The notes below the pieces were generated by a model. That model saw nothing but the letters and a program-made list of their open reading frames with translations, searched no databases and had not been told where the DNA came from. A stretch of DNA of 64,000 bases from Lachnospiraceae bacterium (GTDB lineage Bacteria; Bacillota; Clostridia; Lachnospirales; Lachnospiraceae): contig CAJTEW010000016.1 of NCBI GenBank assembly GCA_910575605.1, positions 1 through 64,000 on the forward strand, in the 5' to 3' direction. Below are positions 35,143 through 44,947 of the stretch, piece after piece. Position 1 is the first letter of the stretch. Each line of letters starts with the position of its first letter. The position numbers were made by a program, and so were the translations under genes.

Positions 35143-35403
35143 CTAACAATATTTATCTCTCATAGGATTTATGTCTCTTTCTATAGCTTCAATTTTCAAA
35201 ACCTCAATTCCATGCTCCCCAATGCATGCTTTAATTTGTCCAATATCTTTTTCCTCTACTAAAAGAGAAACACCGCAGCATGTACTAAGAACTCTGGGAG
35301 TCGGGGCAATGACGGCCCGGACCCCCAGCTTTTTCAGTTCTCTGTATAGACGCATGGCATTATCGTGGTTTGGAAACAACACATAATGCTGAGTCTTTTG
35401 CAT
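35143..35403 (-). CDS. DUF3343 small protein (putative Se/S carrier-like)
   Basis: The 86-residue protein begins MQKTQHYVLFPNHDNAMRLY and has the paired cysteines in STCCGVSLLV near residue 43, matching DUF3343. This family has been suggested, from gene context, to carry sulfur or selenium. It lies between the activase and the double-cubane reductase, with a class V aminotransferase (cysteine-desulfurase fold) upstream, so a sulfur-transfer role for the reductase is a reasonable guess. Confidence 0.82.
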   Translation of the reverse strand: MQKTQHYVLFPNHDNAMRLYRELKKLGVRAVIAPTPRVLSTCCGVSLLVEEKDIGQIKACIGEHGIEVLKIEAIERDINPMRDKYC

Positions 35404-35414
35404 ATATAATACTC

Positions 35415-36689
35415 CTAATTATTTAACATCTCAATAAATGCGCTTACTCTTGTACGAAGCTGCTGTGCATCACTGTCTGTATAGTCTGTCTCGATTCCAA
35501 GTACTGGGATGCCTGCATCCTTCATGGCACGCTCCACAAAATACCCTTCTGTGTCGTACAGGTTACAGAACTTAAGATTTACATCAATGATACCGTCAAC
35601 CTTATATTCCTTCGCAAGACGTAAAATATCATCAATGCGTCCCTCATTCGGAGTAAAGCATGCACAGTTAATTCCCATATATCTTTCTGCAATAGCCGTA
35701 ATCTGCTCCTCAACTGTCTCCTTGCTCTCATCCACCTGTCTCTCAAAGTAACGCGTACCCGTACACATTTCCTCGCAGACAACTGCTCCGCCGCTTGTCT
35801 CTACAATATTATGTAACTTCCAGTTCGGAATTGCAAGAGGTGTTCCTGTCAGCATAATCCGCTTTGTTCCAGCTCCAAATACGCTTACGCCGTCTGCAAT
35901 TCTTTTCTCCAGTTCCTCACACAGCTTATTTGTCATCTGTGTAAATCTTCCCGGGTCATCATAAAAGGCAATCTGGGAAATAAGCAGTGCGTCGCAGCCG
36001 CTGATTGGAATATTTTCATTCTTGCGGGTCTCATACAGTCTTTCTAATGCTTTCCTCTTCCCATTGATAAGCTTAATACTCTCTGTAAGCTTATCTGCTG
36101 TCACTTTATTTCCGGTAAATTCTTCTACTACATCTTTAAAGCTTTCTATCTCCTCTGCCCAGGCTTTAACATCCTTTGCACGCTTCATCTGCGGAAGGTT
36201 CATGACATGTACTGGCACATCCTCGGAAAGAATCTCCCAAGCCTTCTTCTTACCGTCGCAGGTAGTCTCTCCTACATACATATCTGCAATCCTAAAAAAT
36301 GGACAAGTCCTGTCAATTCTTGCACCCACACTTGCTTTAATAAGCGGACAGGTGTTGGTAGGCAGAACCTTTTCGCCGCCTGGAACCCAGAACTGGGAGC
36401 CTCCGCAGAGTCCTGTTGCAATAGCGTCTGCTGCAAATACAATCTCGTCCGGCACGTATACACAGAAAGTGCCGAATACTTTTCCGCCCTTCTTCTGATG
36501 CTCGATAAGCTCTGCCGGACGTATGCCGTGAATATCGGCTACTACCATATTATAATAATCCATACCCTCCGGGCGGTTCTCCTGTGACAGATAGACATCC
36601 CCAAATGCCTGTGGAAGCACTGCACACAACTGATCGTGCGTCTCCACATCCATGCCTAAATCTTCCCACATTTTACGATAATCAGCCAT
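35415..36689 (-). CDS. Double-cubane-cluster reductase (HgdB/FldC-like)
   Basis: The 424-residue protein matches the 2-hydroxyacyl-CoA dehydratase beta-type fold in a single chain. Cysteines in GTFCVYVPDE, NTCPLIKAS, RTCPFFRI and C-terminal FTPNEGRID/LKFCNLYDTEG regions are cluster ligands in relatives. Single-chain members next to an activase are double-cubane [8Fe-9S]-type proteins that reduce small molecules such as acetylene in vitro; their physiological substrate is unknown. GGAGG precedes the ATG. The gene is first of the reductase/DUF3343/activase operon. Confidence 0.85.
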   Translation of the reverse strand: MADYRKMWEDLGMDVETHDQLCAVLPQAFGDVYLSQENRPEGMDYYNMVVADIHGIRPAELIEHQKKGGKVFGTFCVYVPDEIVFAADAIATGLCGGSQFWVPGGEKVLPTNTCPLIKASVGARIDRTCPFFRIADMYVGETTCDGKKKAWEILSEDVPVHVMNLPQMKRAKDVKAWAEEIESFKDVVEEFTGNKVTADKLTESIKLINGKRKALERLYETRKNENIPISGCDALLISQIAFYDDPGRFTQMTNKLCEELEKRIADGVSVFGAGTKRIMLTGTPLAIPNWKLHNIVETSGGAVVCEEMCTGTRYFERQVDESKETVEEQITAIAERYMGINCACFTPNEGRIDDILRLAKEYKVDGIIDVNLKFCNLYDTEGYFVERAMKDAGIPVLGIETDYTDSDAQQLRTRVSAFIEMLNN

Positions 36690-36851
36690 TTTACTATTCC
36701 TCCTTTGTATTACTTTCCTCGTAATTTTGCTGTTCTCTTTTAGGTAAAGAGTATAGTATTACCGTAACATTTTTTATCATTCCAGACAATGAAATCGGAG
36801 AGAATAGGCTATTGATTTTTATCATAAGTAATTATTATATATTTATATCAT

Positions 36852-38000
36852 CTATAAAAGTTTTCTCATTCCTTCTACACAAATATCAATCTCTTCCTTT
36901 GTATTCACTGCACTGAAGGCAAAACGCACGGTTCCCTGTGGGTATGTGTGCAGTGATTTATGAGCAAGAGGCGCGCAGTGAAGGCCGACTCTTGTCATAA
37001 CTCCACATTCTGACTCCAGAGTAAATGCCACAGCTGCATTATCCGCCTTCTCAAAATCCAATGATACGACTGCTGTACGCCCTTGTGTTCCCTGCTTTCC
37101 CACAATGCGTATATCCTTAAGCTCCTTAACCTTTTCCATAAAATACCCGGCAAGGGACATCTTCTTCCCATGTATCTCCTCAAGTCCTGTTTCTTCTATA
37201 TAAGAAAGCGCTGCATGAAGGCCAATAATTCCGGGCAGATTCATGGTCCCGCTCTCATATTTATCCGGCAGATTCTGAGGCATGTCAAAGGAATCTGACA
37301 GGCTGCCGGTTCCTCCTGCCACAAAGGGCTGCATTATGCTGTTTAGTTCCTCGGATATGAGGAATCCTCCAATTCCCTGAGGTCCTAAAAGCCCCTTGTG
37401 TCCGGTAAATGTAAGGAAATCTATGCCGCATTTTTCCATATCCACCTCAAGCGTCCCTGCACTTTGTGCTGTATCTACCACAAAGAAAACATGACGACGG
37501 CGGCAGATTTCTCCGATTTCCTCAATCGGCACAATTGTTCCGCATACATTTGACGCGTGGGAAACAATAACTGCTTTTGTATTCGGCCTCACAAGAGCTT
37601 CAATATCCTCTGGCAGAACCGTGCCCTGTGTGTCTGTCCGGGCCACATCAAAGGTAACCCCGGCACTTTCCATCTGCCTTAGGGGACGCATTACCGCGTT
37701 GTGCTCAATGCCTGTTACAATCACATGGTCCCCTGATTTTAAAAAGCCTTTGATAAACGTGTTCAGAGAGTATGTAATTCCAGGCGAAAACAGGACACGC
37801 CTGGAATCCTCTACATGAAACAGCCTTGCTAGCTGCTCTCTTGTATCAAGAACTATGCCTTCCACCTCATAAGCGCCCTCATAATTTCCCCTGTTAATGT
37901 TAAATGCTCCTTTCATAAGAAGCTCTGACATGGCCTCTGCCACACCTGGTGCCTTTGGCCAGGATGTACTTCCATTGTCAAAATAAATCCGTTTTTCCAT
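36852..38000 (-). CDS. Class V aminotransferase, cysteine-desulfurase-like
   Basis: The 382-residue PLP enzyme starts with IYFDNGSTSWPKAPGV and has FVVDTAQSAGTLEVD near residue 185, the PLP Lys in FLTFTGHKGLLGPQG near 205, and a C-terminal GLHCAPLAHKSL with a Cys. Such proteins are often called cysteine desulfurases and cluster with DUF3343 and double-cubane genes. The catalytic Cys loop has CAPLAHK, as in SufS-like enzymes that use Cys in this region. It overlaps the end of truA by 23 bases and lies upstream of the reductase operon. Confidence 0.85.
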   Translation of the reverse strand: MEKRIYFDNGSTSWPKAPGVAEAMSELLMKGAFNINRGNYEGAYEVEGIVLDTREQLARLFHVEDSRRVLFSPGITYSLNTFIKGFLKSGDHVIVTGIEHNAVMRPLRQMESAGVTFDVARTDTQGTVLPEDIEALVRPNTKAVIVSHASNVCGTIVPIEEIGEICRRRHVFFVVDTAQSAGTLEVDMEKCGIDFLTFTGHKGLLGPQGIGGFLISEELNSIMQPFVAGGTGSLSDSFDMPQNLPDKYESGTMNLPGIIGLHAALSYIEETGLEEIHGKKMSLAGYFMEKVKELKDIRIVGKQGTQGRTAVVSLDFEKADNAAVAFTLESECGVMTRVGLHCAPLAHKSLHTYPQGTVRFAFSAVNTKEEIDICVEGMRKLL

Positions 38001-38733
38001 AGTCAATCCCCACTAATACTAAGCCGTTCGGCGGCGCGGTTACACCGTCAGCCGTCCTCTCCTTTGCTTCTAATATATTCTTAATCCGCTCCGGCGTATA
38101 AAAGCCACGTCCGACGCGAATCAAGGTTCCTGCAATAATCCGTACCATATTATAAAGAAAACCATTTCCTGTCACACGTATGGTAATGTCTGGTCCATCT
38201 GCTGTAATATGGATTTTTGTAACCGTGCGCACTGTATCCACTGCATTTGTTTTTACATTACAGAAACTGGCAAAATCATGCTTCCCCACCAGAAAAGCTG
38301 CGCCCTCTTTCATTTTCCCTACATCAAGGGGAAACGAAACGAACGTACTGTACCGCCTTTTTAAAGGATTCAAAACCTCATGGTTATAAATATGGTATTC
38401 ATAGGTCTTCGTAATCTCCGGCTGGTATCTTGGATGCCAGTCAGGAGGCACCTCCTGCGAACGCACAATCACAATATCCTCCGGCATGCGCTGGTTAATG
38501 GCATAAGCCATACGATCCGGCGGAATCCGGGACTCTGTGTCAAATACCGCTACATTACCCAAAGCATGCACCCCTGAGTCCGTCCGGCTGGCCCCGATTA
38601 TACGGATGTCCTCACCAGTCAGCCTGCCGATTCCTTTGTTTAACACCTCTTCAATAGTAATTCCGTTGGGCTGAAGCTGCCAGCCGCAGTAATTCGTTCC
38701 GTCATAAGCAACGACAATTTTCACTCTTTTCAT
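37978..38733 (-). CDS. truA: tRNA pseudouridine synthase A
   Basis: The 251-residue protein has VAYDGTNYCGWQLQPNG at the start, the catalytic Asp in IIGASRTDSGVHALGNVAVFD near residue 52, and GNGFLYNMVRIIAGTL near 205. It modifies uridines 38-40 of tRNA. GGAG eight bases before the ATG at 38733 sets the start. In many Firmicutes truA directly follows ecfT; here a palindromic repeat has been placed between them. Confidence 0.95.
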   Translation of the reverse strand: MKRVKIVVAYDGTNYCGWQLQPNGITIEEVLNKGIGRLTGEDIRIIGASRTDSGVHALGNVAVFDTESRIPPDRMAYAINQRMPEDIVIVRSQEVPPDWHPRYQPEITKTYEYHIYNHEVLNPLKRRYSTFVSFPLDVGKMKEGAAFLVGKHDFASFCNVKTNAVDTVRTVTKIHITADGPDITIRVTGNGFLYNMVRIIAGTLIRVGRGFYTPERIKNILEAKERTADGVTAPPNGLVLVGIDYGKTDLF

Positions 38734-38755
38734 ACAATTCTCTCCAGATTTCATC

Positions 38756-38812
38756 GGGGACAGGGTTTTTCAAATTGGGGACGTTGTAAAATTCATTTTA
38801 CAACGTCCCCAA
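38756..38812. repeat. GGGGAC palindromic intergenic repeat, copy 5 (short form)
   Basis: A GGGGACAGGG half-unit is followed by a perfect palindrome TTGGGGACGTTGTAAAA/TTTTACAACGTCCCCAA (38775-38812) with a four-base loop. Same outer arms as copy 1, but without the inner GTGCCTGTCCCC module. It lies between ecfT and truA. Confidence 0.85.
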
Positions 38813-38818
38813 CTACAA

Positions 38819-39643
38819 TTAGAAAATCCACACCTTTAGCGGCACGTACCTTCCGACTACGAACACTGATATTACATAAACAATTACAACAACATACGCA
38901 ATTCTATCTCTCGTTCTATAACAAAGAGGTTTCATCTTCGTCCGACCTTCGCCTCCGCGGTAGCATCTTGCCTCCATTGCCATTGCCAAATCGTTGGCGC
39001 GGCGGAAGGCGGATACAAACAGGGGCACAAGTATGGGGATCATGCTTTTTGCCCTTTGAATCATGTTTCCGCTTTCGAGGTCTGCGCCCCGGGCTATCTG
39101 TGCTTTCATGATTTTATCTGTTTCTTCTGATAATATAGGGATAAACCGAAGGGCAATGGACATCATCATTGCCACCTCATGCACCGGAACATGTATTTTG
39201 TTCAGAGGGTATAGAAGCTTTTCGATTCCGTCTGTCAGCTCATTGGGGGTCGTGGTAAATGTCATGAGGGATGAGCCGATAATCAGGTAAATCAGCCGGA
39301 CTGCCATGTATACCGCTGTACGAAGTCCTCCCTCTGTAATGGTGAATATCCATTTATGAAACAACACAGCCCCATCTCTTGTGAGAAACAGGTTAAATAT
39401 AACGGTAATCAAAAGCAGCATGATAATAGGCTTTAGCCCCTTTACAATATGCTTAAGGGGTACTCTGGAAGCCCGGATGATTCCTGCAAGAAACAAGGTT
39501 GCCACGATGTATCCTGGGATGCTTCTGAATAAAAACAGGGAAATGAGGTACAAAAGTGTAGACACAAGCTTTACACGCGGGTCAAGCCTGTGCAGTACGC
39601 TTTTTGCCGGATAATATTGTCCTATGGTAATATCTCGAATCAT
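38819..39643 (-). CDS. ecfT: Energy-coupling factor transporter transmembrane protein EcfT
   Basis: The 274-residue protein has four to six membrane helices and the EcfT coupling motifs KAQIARGADLE near residue 177 and AMAMEARCYRGGEGRTKM near 232, which bind the ATPases. It forms the core of group II ECF importers used with different vitamin-binding S components encoded elsewhere. Start and EcfA2 stop overlap by four bases. Confidence 0.95.
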   Translation of the reverse strand: MIRDITIGQYYPAKSVLHRLDPRVKLVSTLLYLISLFLFRSIPGYIVATLFLAGIIRASRVPLKHIVKGLKPIIMLLLITVIFNLFLTRDGAVLFHKWIFTITEGGLRTAVYMAVRLIYLIIGSSLMTFTTTPNELTDGIEKLLYPLNKIHVPVHEVAMMMSIALRFIPILSEETDKIMKAQIARGADLESGNMIQRAKSMIPILVPLFVSAFRRANDLAMAMEARCYRGGEGRTKMKPLCYRTRDRIAYVVVIVYVISVFVVGRYVPLKVWIF

Positions 39644-40494
39644 TTTCTCGTCTCCAATACGCGCATAATCTCATCTGCCGCTTCCTCTACGGTTGTCACA
39701 TCTTCATTCACCAAAAGACCGCGCTCTTTTAAATCGTACATAATGTAAGTTACCTGTGGAGCTGCAAGCCCCACCTCTTCCAATTCCCTGAAATGTGCAA
39801 ATACCTTCTTCGGCTCATCATTATACATCACTTCGCCATTATTCATTACGATAATCCTGTCTGCAAAACGCGCAATATCTTCCATACTGTGGGACACCAA
39901 AATCACAGTCATATCCGTCTCTTTATGAAGGCAGGCTATCTGTTCAAGAATATCATCCCGTCCCCTCGGGTCAAGTCCTGCTGTAGGCTCGTCCAGTACC
40001 AGGACCTTGGGCTTCACAGCAAGAACTCCTGCAATTGCCGCCCGCCGCTTCTGACCGCCGGACAACTCAAAGGGAGATGCATTGTAATACTTCTCTTTAA
40101 GTCCCACAAGCTTTAAAGCCTCAAGGGCACGCTCCTTACATTCTTCCGGGGAAAGTCCTTGATTCTTCGGTCCGAAGCATACATCCGTCATCACATCCAC
40201 CTCAAAAAGCTGATGCTCAGGATACTGAAATACAAGCCCCACCTCGCTGCGCAGTTCCTTCATATGATAGCCTTCCTGATAAATATCTTTCTCATTATAA
40301 TAAATCTTTCCGGAGGACGCCCTGATAAGGCCGTTTAAATGCTGGATAAGGGTAGATTTCCCTGAACCTGTATGCCCGATAATTCCCACAAATTCCCCCT
40401 GTGGAATGGTAAGGTTAATATCCTTTAAGGCGTGCTTTTCATAAGCTGTACCCGGACTGTATATATAGTTCAAATGCTCTAATCTAATTGACAT
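39640..40494 (-). CDS. ecfA2: Energy-coupling factor ATPase EcfA2
   Basis: The 284-residue ABC ATPase has Walker [16 protein letters not shown] near residue 37, Q-loop [14 protein letters not shown], signature [16 protein letters not shown] and Walker [14 protein letters not shown]. EcfA2-type proteins pair with EcfA1 to drive group II ECF vitamin uptake. Overlaps at both ends show tight coupling with ecfA1 and ecfT. Confidence 0.95.
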   Translation of the reverse strand: MSIRLEHLNYIYSPGTAYEKHALKDINLTIPQGEFVGIIGHTGSGKSTLIQHLNGLIRASSGKIYYNEKDIYQEGYHMKELRSEVGLVFQYPEHQLFEVDVMTDVCFGPKNQGLSPEECKERALEALKLVGLKEKYYNASPFELSGGQKRRAAIAGVLAVKPKVLVLDEPTAGLDPRGRDDILEQIACLHKETDMTVILVSHSMEDIARFADRIIVMNNGEVMYNDEPKKVFAHFRELEEVGLAAPQVTYIMYDLKERGLLVNEDVTTVEEAADEIMRVLETRK

Positions 40495-41330
40495 AAATAT
40501 TCCACCAACTCTTCTTTTCTAAGTATTCCCTCTGGTACCGAAAGTCCGCGCCTCCTAAGCTCGTCCGCAAGCAATGTCACCTGGGGAACATCCAAGCGAT
40601 AGCTCTTAAGCTCATCCACCCGTGAAAATATTTCCCTGGGTGTTCCCTGCATAACTACATGACCATGGTCCATTACATAGATTTTATCTGCGTCAATGAC
40701 CTCTTCCATATAATGGGTAATGAGAATTACCGTAACTTTTTTCTTTTCCCGAAGCTTTTTAACAGTTTTTAATACTTCCTTTCTTCCCACAGGGTCAAGC
40801 ATAGCCGTCGGCTCGTCCAGCACAATGCATTTCGGCTCCATTGCTACCACGCCTGCAATGGCCACCCGCTGCTTCTGACCGCCGGACAGCTTATTGGGAG
40901 AATGGTGTCTGTAGGCAATCATCCCCACAGCCTTAAGGCTATCCTCTACCCGCTGCCAGATCTCGTCTGTAGGTACGCCCAGGTTCTCCGGCCCAAAGCC
41001 TACATCTTCCTCCACAACTGTGCCGATAATCTGGTTGTCTGGATTCTGAAAGACCATTCCTGCAGACTGGCGTACATTCCACAGCTCCTGCGGCTCCTTT
41101 GTATCGCGGCCGTCCACCCATATAGTTCCTTCTGTCGGAACCAGAATTGCATTCATATGCTTGGCAAGTGTGGATTTTCCAGAACCGTTGTGACCTAAAA
41201 TGGCAATGAACTGACCTTCCTTTACATCTATGTCGACCTCGTCTATGGCTCGGGAGGTACCAATAACATTGCCTTCCTCGTCCCGCTTTTCATATTCAAA
41301 TATCAGTTTTTCTGTCTGAATCATATTCAT
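40479..41330 (-). CDS. ecfA1: Energy-coupling factor ATPase EcfA1
   Basis: The 283-residue ABC ATPase has Walker [18 protein letters not shown]-loop [14 protein letters not shown], signature [16 protein letters not shown] and Walker [13 protein letters not shown]. The ATG at 41330 lies 11 bases after GGAGG; a second ATG two codons on is also possible and a GTG at 41354 is upstream of the site. First gene of the ecfA1-ecfA2-ecfT-truA cluster. Confidence 0.95.
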   Translation of the reverse strand: MNMIQTEKLIFEYEKRDEEGNVIGTSRAIDEVDIDVKEGQFIAILGHNGSGKSTLAKHMNAILVPTEGTIWVDGRDTKEPQELWNVRQSAGMVFQNPDNQIIGTVVEEDVGFGPENLGVPTDEIWQRVEDSLKAVGMIAYRHHSPNKLSGGQKQRVAIAGVVAMEPKCIVLDEPTAMLDPVGRKEVLKTVKKLREKKKVTVILITHYMEEVIDADKIYVMDHGHVVMQGTPREIFSRVDELKSYRLDVPQVTLLADELRRRGLSVPEGILRKEELVEYLCQLD

Positions 41331-41452
41331 GGATAGTATGACCTCCGTGTCCACACTTTTTCACTATTGTACGACACTGCGAAATATTTTTCAAGGGGGT
41401 GTATGGATGACTGGCCGGAAAGCAGAAAAGTGATTTTTTTCTATATAATAAC

Positions 41453-41484
41453 AAAGCCCTGCGTATTCTATTCCGCAAGGCTTT
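41453..41484 (-). terminator. Terminator of the phosphonate/acyl-transfer operon
   Basis: On the minus strand AAAGCCTTGCG and CGCAGGGCTTT pair with one mismatch around a ten-base loop, followed by the T-rich TGTTATTATATA. It lies 22 bases after the last gene (lpd) of the 15-gene operon. Confidence 0.65.
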
Positions 41485-41505
41485 TACAGGGAAAATAATC
41501 CCTTT

Positions 41506-42888
41506 TTATATTTTATAAATTGAATTTTGGGATGCAGCCTTCAAAGCTTCAGATACCCCCTCATTATATGTTGGATGTGCCCTCACTCCTCTAATAAGCT
41601 GCTTCGCAGTCATCTGATTTACAATTGCAGTTACAAATTCTCCAATCATATCAGTTGCTCTTTCACACATCATCTGGGCTCCTATAATCATGTCTGTTTC
41701 ATTCTCAACCAAAACTTTGATAAATCCTCTTTCTCCCCCCGAAATAATGCTTTTTCCGTTTGCATTCATGTTAAACTTTCCGACTCTTATATCGATCCCC
41801 TGTTTCTTCGCTTCATCTTCCGTAAGTCCTACAGATGCAATCTCTGGATTAGTATACACACATTCTGGAATTGTTCTTAAATCGACAGAAATTTTTCTGC
41901 CAGCAATTTTGTCTGCAACACATATCCCCTGTGCACTTGCTAAATGCGCAAGCTGTTTCCCTTTTATTAAGTCTCCAATAGCATAGACACCCTTTATACT
42001 GGTACAGAAGTTCTGATCAACGGCTATATATCCCTCATCCATCAATGGCTCAGCTTCTTCTGTAAACAGGTTCTCCACATTTGAATATCTTCCTACCGCA
42101 CATAATACGAATCTAGCTGAAGTTTCCATCAGCTTTCCGTTTTCATTAAAAACACATGTATACCCTCTTATGTCCTGTTCTATACATTGTACCGATGAAA
42201 GCGTATAAATCTCTATCCCCCGTTTTCTTAAAATCAGTTCCAAATTCCGTGAAATTTCTCTATCCATATTAGGAAGTAATCTTTCACATGTCTCTATAAT
42301 GGTTACCTTACTTCCTAAATCCACAAATATACCAGCAAATTCCGTTCCAATAATACCTCCGCCAATAATAAGAATACTTTCCGGAACCCTTTCCAGCTGG
42401 AACAATTCATCGCTGGTCATAACTTTTGGAAAATCATTTGAGAGTATACGCGGCTTAGCACCCGCCGCCAAAATAATATGCTTTCCGCCATAGCTTTTTT
42501 CCTCTGTTTCTGAAATAACTTTTACCCGTCTATTTTTTTCTAATATCCCTTTTCCCCTAATGACAGTTACACCATAAAGTTTAAGAAGATGTTCCACACC
42601 AGAACACAATCTATCTATAGTATGCTCTTTATATTCCAAAATCTTCCTGTAATCATACCTAACGCCTGCAGAAAAAATTCCAAGCGTTTCCTTTTCCTTC
42701 ATTTCCCGGTAAAGCGAAGACATATATATCATTGTTTTCGCAGGAATACATCCCCTGTTCAGACAGGTTCCCCCAACCCGCTCTTTTTCAATAATTGCTG
42801 TATGAAGTCCCTCCTTTGCCGCTTTAATAGCTGCTGTATATCCTCCTGGGCCCGCTCCAATTACAATTACATCAAATATTTCTTCCAT
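41506..42888 (-). CDS. Dihydrolipoyl dehydrogenase (E3)
   Basis: The 460-residue flavoprotein has FAD-binding VIGAGPGGYTAAIKAAK, the redox disulfide GGTCLNRGCIPAK near residue 38-50, NAD-binding IIGGGIIGTEFAGIF near 178, and the C-terminal His-Glu pair in AHPTYNEGVSEALK. It reoxidises dihydrolipoyl groups and reduces NAD+. It is the last gene of the phosphonate operon, together with E1 subunits, a lipoyl-bearing acyltransferase and lipoate ligase, so it most likely serves that complex rather than a housekeeping one. GGAGG precedes the ATG. Confidence 0.93.
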   Translation of the reverse strand: MEEIFDVIVIGAGPGGYTAAIKAAKEGLHTAIIEKERVGGTCLNRGCIPAKTMIYMSSLYREMKEKETLGIFSAGVRYDYRKILEYKEHTIDRLCSGVEHLLKLYGVTVIRGKGILEKNRRVKVISETEEKSYGGKHIILAAGAKPRILSNDFPKVMTSDELFQLERVPESILIIGGGIIGTEFAGIFVDLGSKVTIIETCERLLPNMDREISRNLELILRKRGIEIYTLSSVQCIEQDIRGYTCVFNENGKLMETSARFVLCAVGRYSNVENLFTEEAEPLMDEGYIAVDQNFCTSIKGVYAIGDLIKGKQLAHLASAQGICVADKIAGRKISVDLRTIPECVYTNPEIASVGLTEDEAKKQGIDIRVGKFNMNANGKSIISGGERGFIKVLVENETDMIIGAQMMCERATDMIGEFVTAIVNQMTAKQLIRGVRAHPTYNEGVSEALKAASQNSIYKI

Positions 42889-42904
42889 AAGCTATACACC
42901 TCCT

Positions 42905-43903
42905 TTACAGTTCTATCTGCTCCAACCAAGAAATAATTTCATTTATTATCTTTTGTTCTTCCTCCTCCACAGGCAAATAACCCCTTAATTCATCGCAAAT
43001 CTTATTCTTACTATAAGGAATACCTTTTAAGTGCTCTCCTATCCTCTTTATCAGCTCTGATTTCAAACAATCAGAAAATATATTTACATCTTGAACCCTA
43101 CCATTTCTAACCTGAAACTGCAGTACAATCTGTCCCCATCTAAACCGGTTTGAAATCTCATGCTGAAACTCTAATTTATGCCCATATATCCAATCCCATG
43201 AAGCAAACTTTCTACACCGCTCTTTCATCTCATCCTTGTCTAGTTCCTCTACCTGTAATACCTCTGCCTTTAAGCCGTACACTTCTTCAAAAGCCTCTAA
43301 AAGTCTTTTCTTCACCTCTTCTATCGAAAGTCCCGGCTTATAGTTTATCAAATTAGTCACTCTTGCTTTTACTGAATCTATTCCCTTTGATTTTAGCTTG
43401 TCCTTTGACACCGTAAGATAAAATGATAACTTTCTCAAGTCTACGTTAACCATCAATGTCCCATGATGATAGCAATATTCACCCTGTTCATAAAATGCAT
43501 TGCCTGAAAACTTATATCCATCAATTAATATATCGTTGCGCCCTGAGCTTTCTGCACAGATTCCCAGCCTTTTAACTGCTGAAAGAATTACGTTTAACTG
43601 CTGCTCTACACAGTAATTCTCTTTCCTTACAAGAAAAGTAAAATTCAGATTTCCCAGGTCATGATAGACAGCTCCTCCTCCGGACAATCTCCTTACTAGA
43701 TATCCCTTTTCTTCCCGGAGCTTATCTACAAGGCATTCCTTCCATATATTTTGATTACGTCCGATTACTACAGTATTTTTATTCTGCCAAAGATATAAAA
43801 TACATTCATCCTTATTACAATGGTAGAGTAAATACTCCTCTACTGCAAGATTTTGATACGGATATGTATCTTTACTTTCAATGTAAGTTATTTTTTTAAC
43901 CAT
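42905..43903 (-). CDS. lplA: Lipoate-protein ligase A
   Basis: The 332-residue protein has the LplA catalytic domain (LAVEEYLLYHC; LYLWQNKNTVVIGRNQNIWKE; LVRRLSGGGAVYHDLGNLNF; KFSGNAFYEQGEYCYHHGTLM) and a C-terminal accessory domain (about 255-332). It attaches lipoate to the conserved lysine of lipoyl domains. Its place between the E3 gene and the phosphonate genes implies that the lipoyl domain of the acyltransferase fusion encoded in the same operon is its main client. Confidence 0.92.
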   Translation of the reverse strand: MVKKITYIESKDTYPYQNLAVEEYLLYHCNKDECILYLWQNKNTVVIGRNQNIWKECLVDKLREEKGYLVRRLSGGGAVYHDLGNLNFTFLVRKENYCVEQQLNVILSAVKRLGICAESSGRNDILIDGYKFSGNAFYEQGEYCYHHGTLMVNVDLRKLSFYLTVSKDKLKSKGIDSVKARVTNLINYKPGLSIEEVKKRLLEAFEEVYGLKAEVLQVEELDKDEMKERCRKFASWDWIYGHKLEFQHEISNRFRWGQIVLQFQVRNGRVQDVNIFSDCLKSELIKRIGEHLKGIPYSKNKICDELRGYLPVEEEEQKIINEIISWLEQIEL

Positions 43904-43904
43904 A

Positions 43905-44927
43905 TTATACCTTCATTAATAATTCATTTAAACTAATATAATGCATATCACAAAACTGTGATTCATCAAGCGACTTCTCAATTTTTTGTATATCATATAC
44001 CGGTGTTATAATGATCCAAGCCTCATAATCTATCAGCTCTTTCTCACTATTTAAATTAAAAACAGGAATATCCTTGTACGAATCCTCATAAGTAATTCTG
44101 TCTATAAAATATTTCACTGTACATCGATTCTTAATTCGCTCATACAAAAATCTGCCTACTTTTCCTGCACCATAAATCACTACTTTTTCTGGAACAGCTA
44201 TTGAAGAAAAATCTATCGTTGAAAGGCGATACATAAGTTCATATCTGCTTCGCCATATAAATGCTGTTTTTCGTAGATTCTCAATATAGGTATCTGCGTC
44301 AAACATAAGATTATTTTTCCTTTTATCCAATTCGTAATTTCCTATGCAAAAATCTAGAAATTTTTGGTTGGAATCAAAAATAGAACGTAAAACCTCCAAA
44401 TTGCCAAGTCCAAATTCATCTATATCTAATATGTATCCCAAATTATCATGCAGTACATTTGACCGGCATAGAAATTGAGGTATTAAAAATACAATCCTAT
44501 TATTTTTATTCTGTTTACTTATAATATAGCTGATATACTCTATATTACCTCTTATATAATCCAATTCTTCCTGATTGCGAACTGTCCGTAAAAAACATGT
44601 CTGCTTCTTAATATCAGTACGAAAACGCTGTATTCTCCGAAAATATTTTTTACGTATTTCTTCATACTCAGGCTTTAGACTTATAATTATGTCATGAGGG
44701 AAAACAAAACCATACTTTTTATCCTCAAAGGTATCTGCTCTATCTGAATGAACCGACAGGTTCTTATAATCAAGAAAATCTATAAAGTCATTCGCCATAC
44801 ATTCTATAACACTGGACAAATCAGAGAAATACCAGTCAAATGGGCCTGAATGACTTCGTATTCCCAATTTAGACATAGAATTGGCTGTCCCACAATACCA
44901 GCCTAAAGAAATAAAATTTTCAAACAT
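43905..44927 (-). CDS. DUF1796 papain-like cysteine peptidase-like protein
   Basis: The 340-residue protein starts FISLGWYCGTANSMSKLGIRS with Cys13-like nucleophile position and continues with GPFDWYFSDL and FPHDI, matching DUF1796 (putative papain-like cysteine peptidases). The C-terminal part (about 245-330) has a Rossmann-like VVIYGAGKVGRFLYERI segment as seen in glycosyltransferase-associated proteins. DUF1796 genes often lie in surface-polysaccharide loci; a transfer or transpeptidation-like role is possible, but the function is not known. Overlaps tightly with neighbours in the operon. Confidence 0.75.
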   Translation of the reverse strand: MFENFISLGWYCGTANSMSKLGIRSHSGPFDWYFSDLSSVIECMANDFIDFLDYKNLSVHSDRADTFEDKKYGFVFPHDIIISLKPEYEEIRKKYFRRIQRFRTDIKKQTCFLRTVRNQEELDYIRGNIEYISYIISKQNKNNRIVFLIPQFLCRSNVLHDNLGYILDIDEFGLGNLEVLRSIFDSNQKFLDFCIGNYELDKRKNNLMFDADTYIENLRKTAFIWRSRYELMYRLSTIDFSSIAVPEKVVIYGAGKVGRFLYERIKNRCTVKYFIDRITYEDSYKDIPVFNLNSEKELIDYEAWIIITPVYDIQKIEKSLDESQFCDMHYISLNELLMKV

Positions 44928-44947
44928 ACTGTTTCCCCTCTCCCTAT

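Noticed and set aside
41331-41505. A riboswitch before the ECF operon
   Set aside because: The gap is short and is largely taken by the terminator of the preceding operon; no conserved riboswitch core was recognised.
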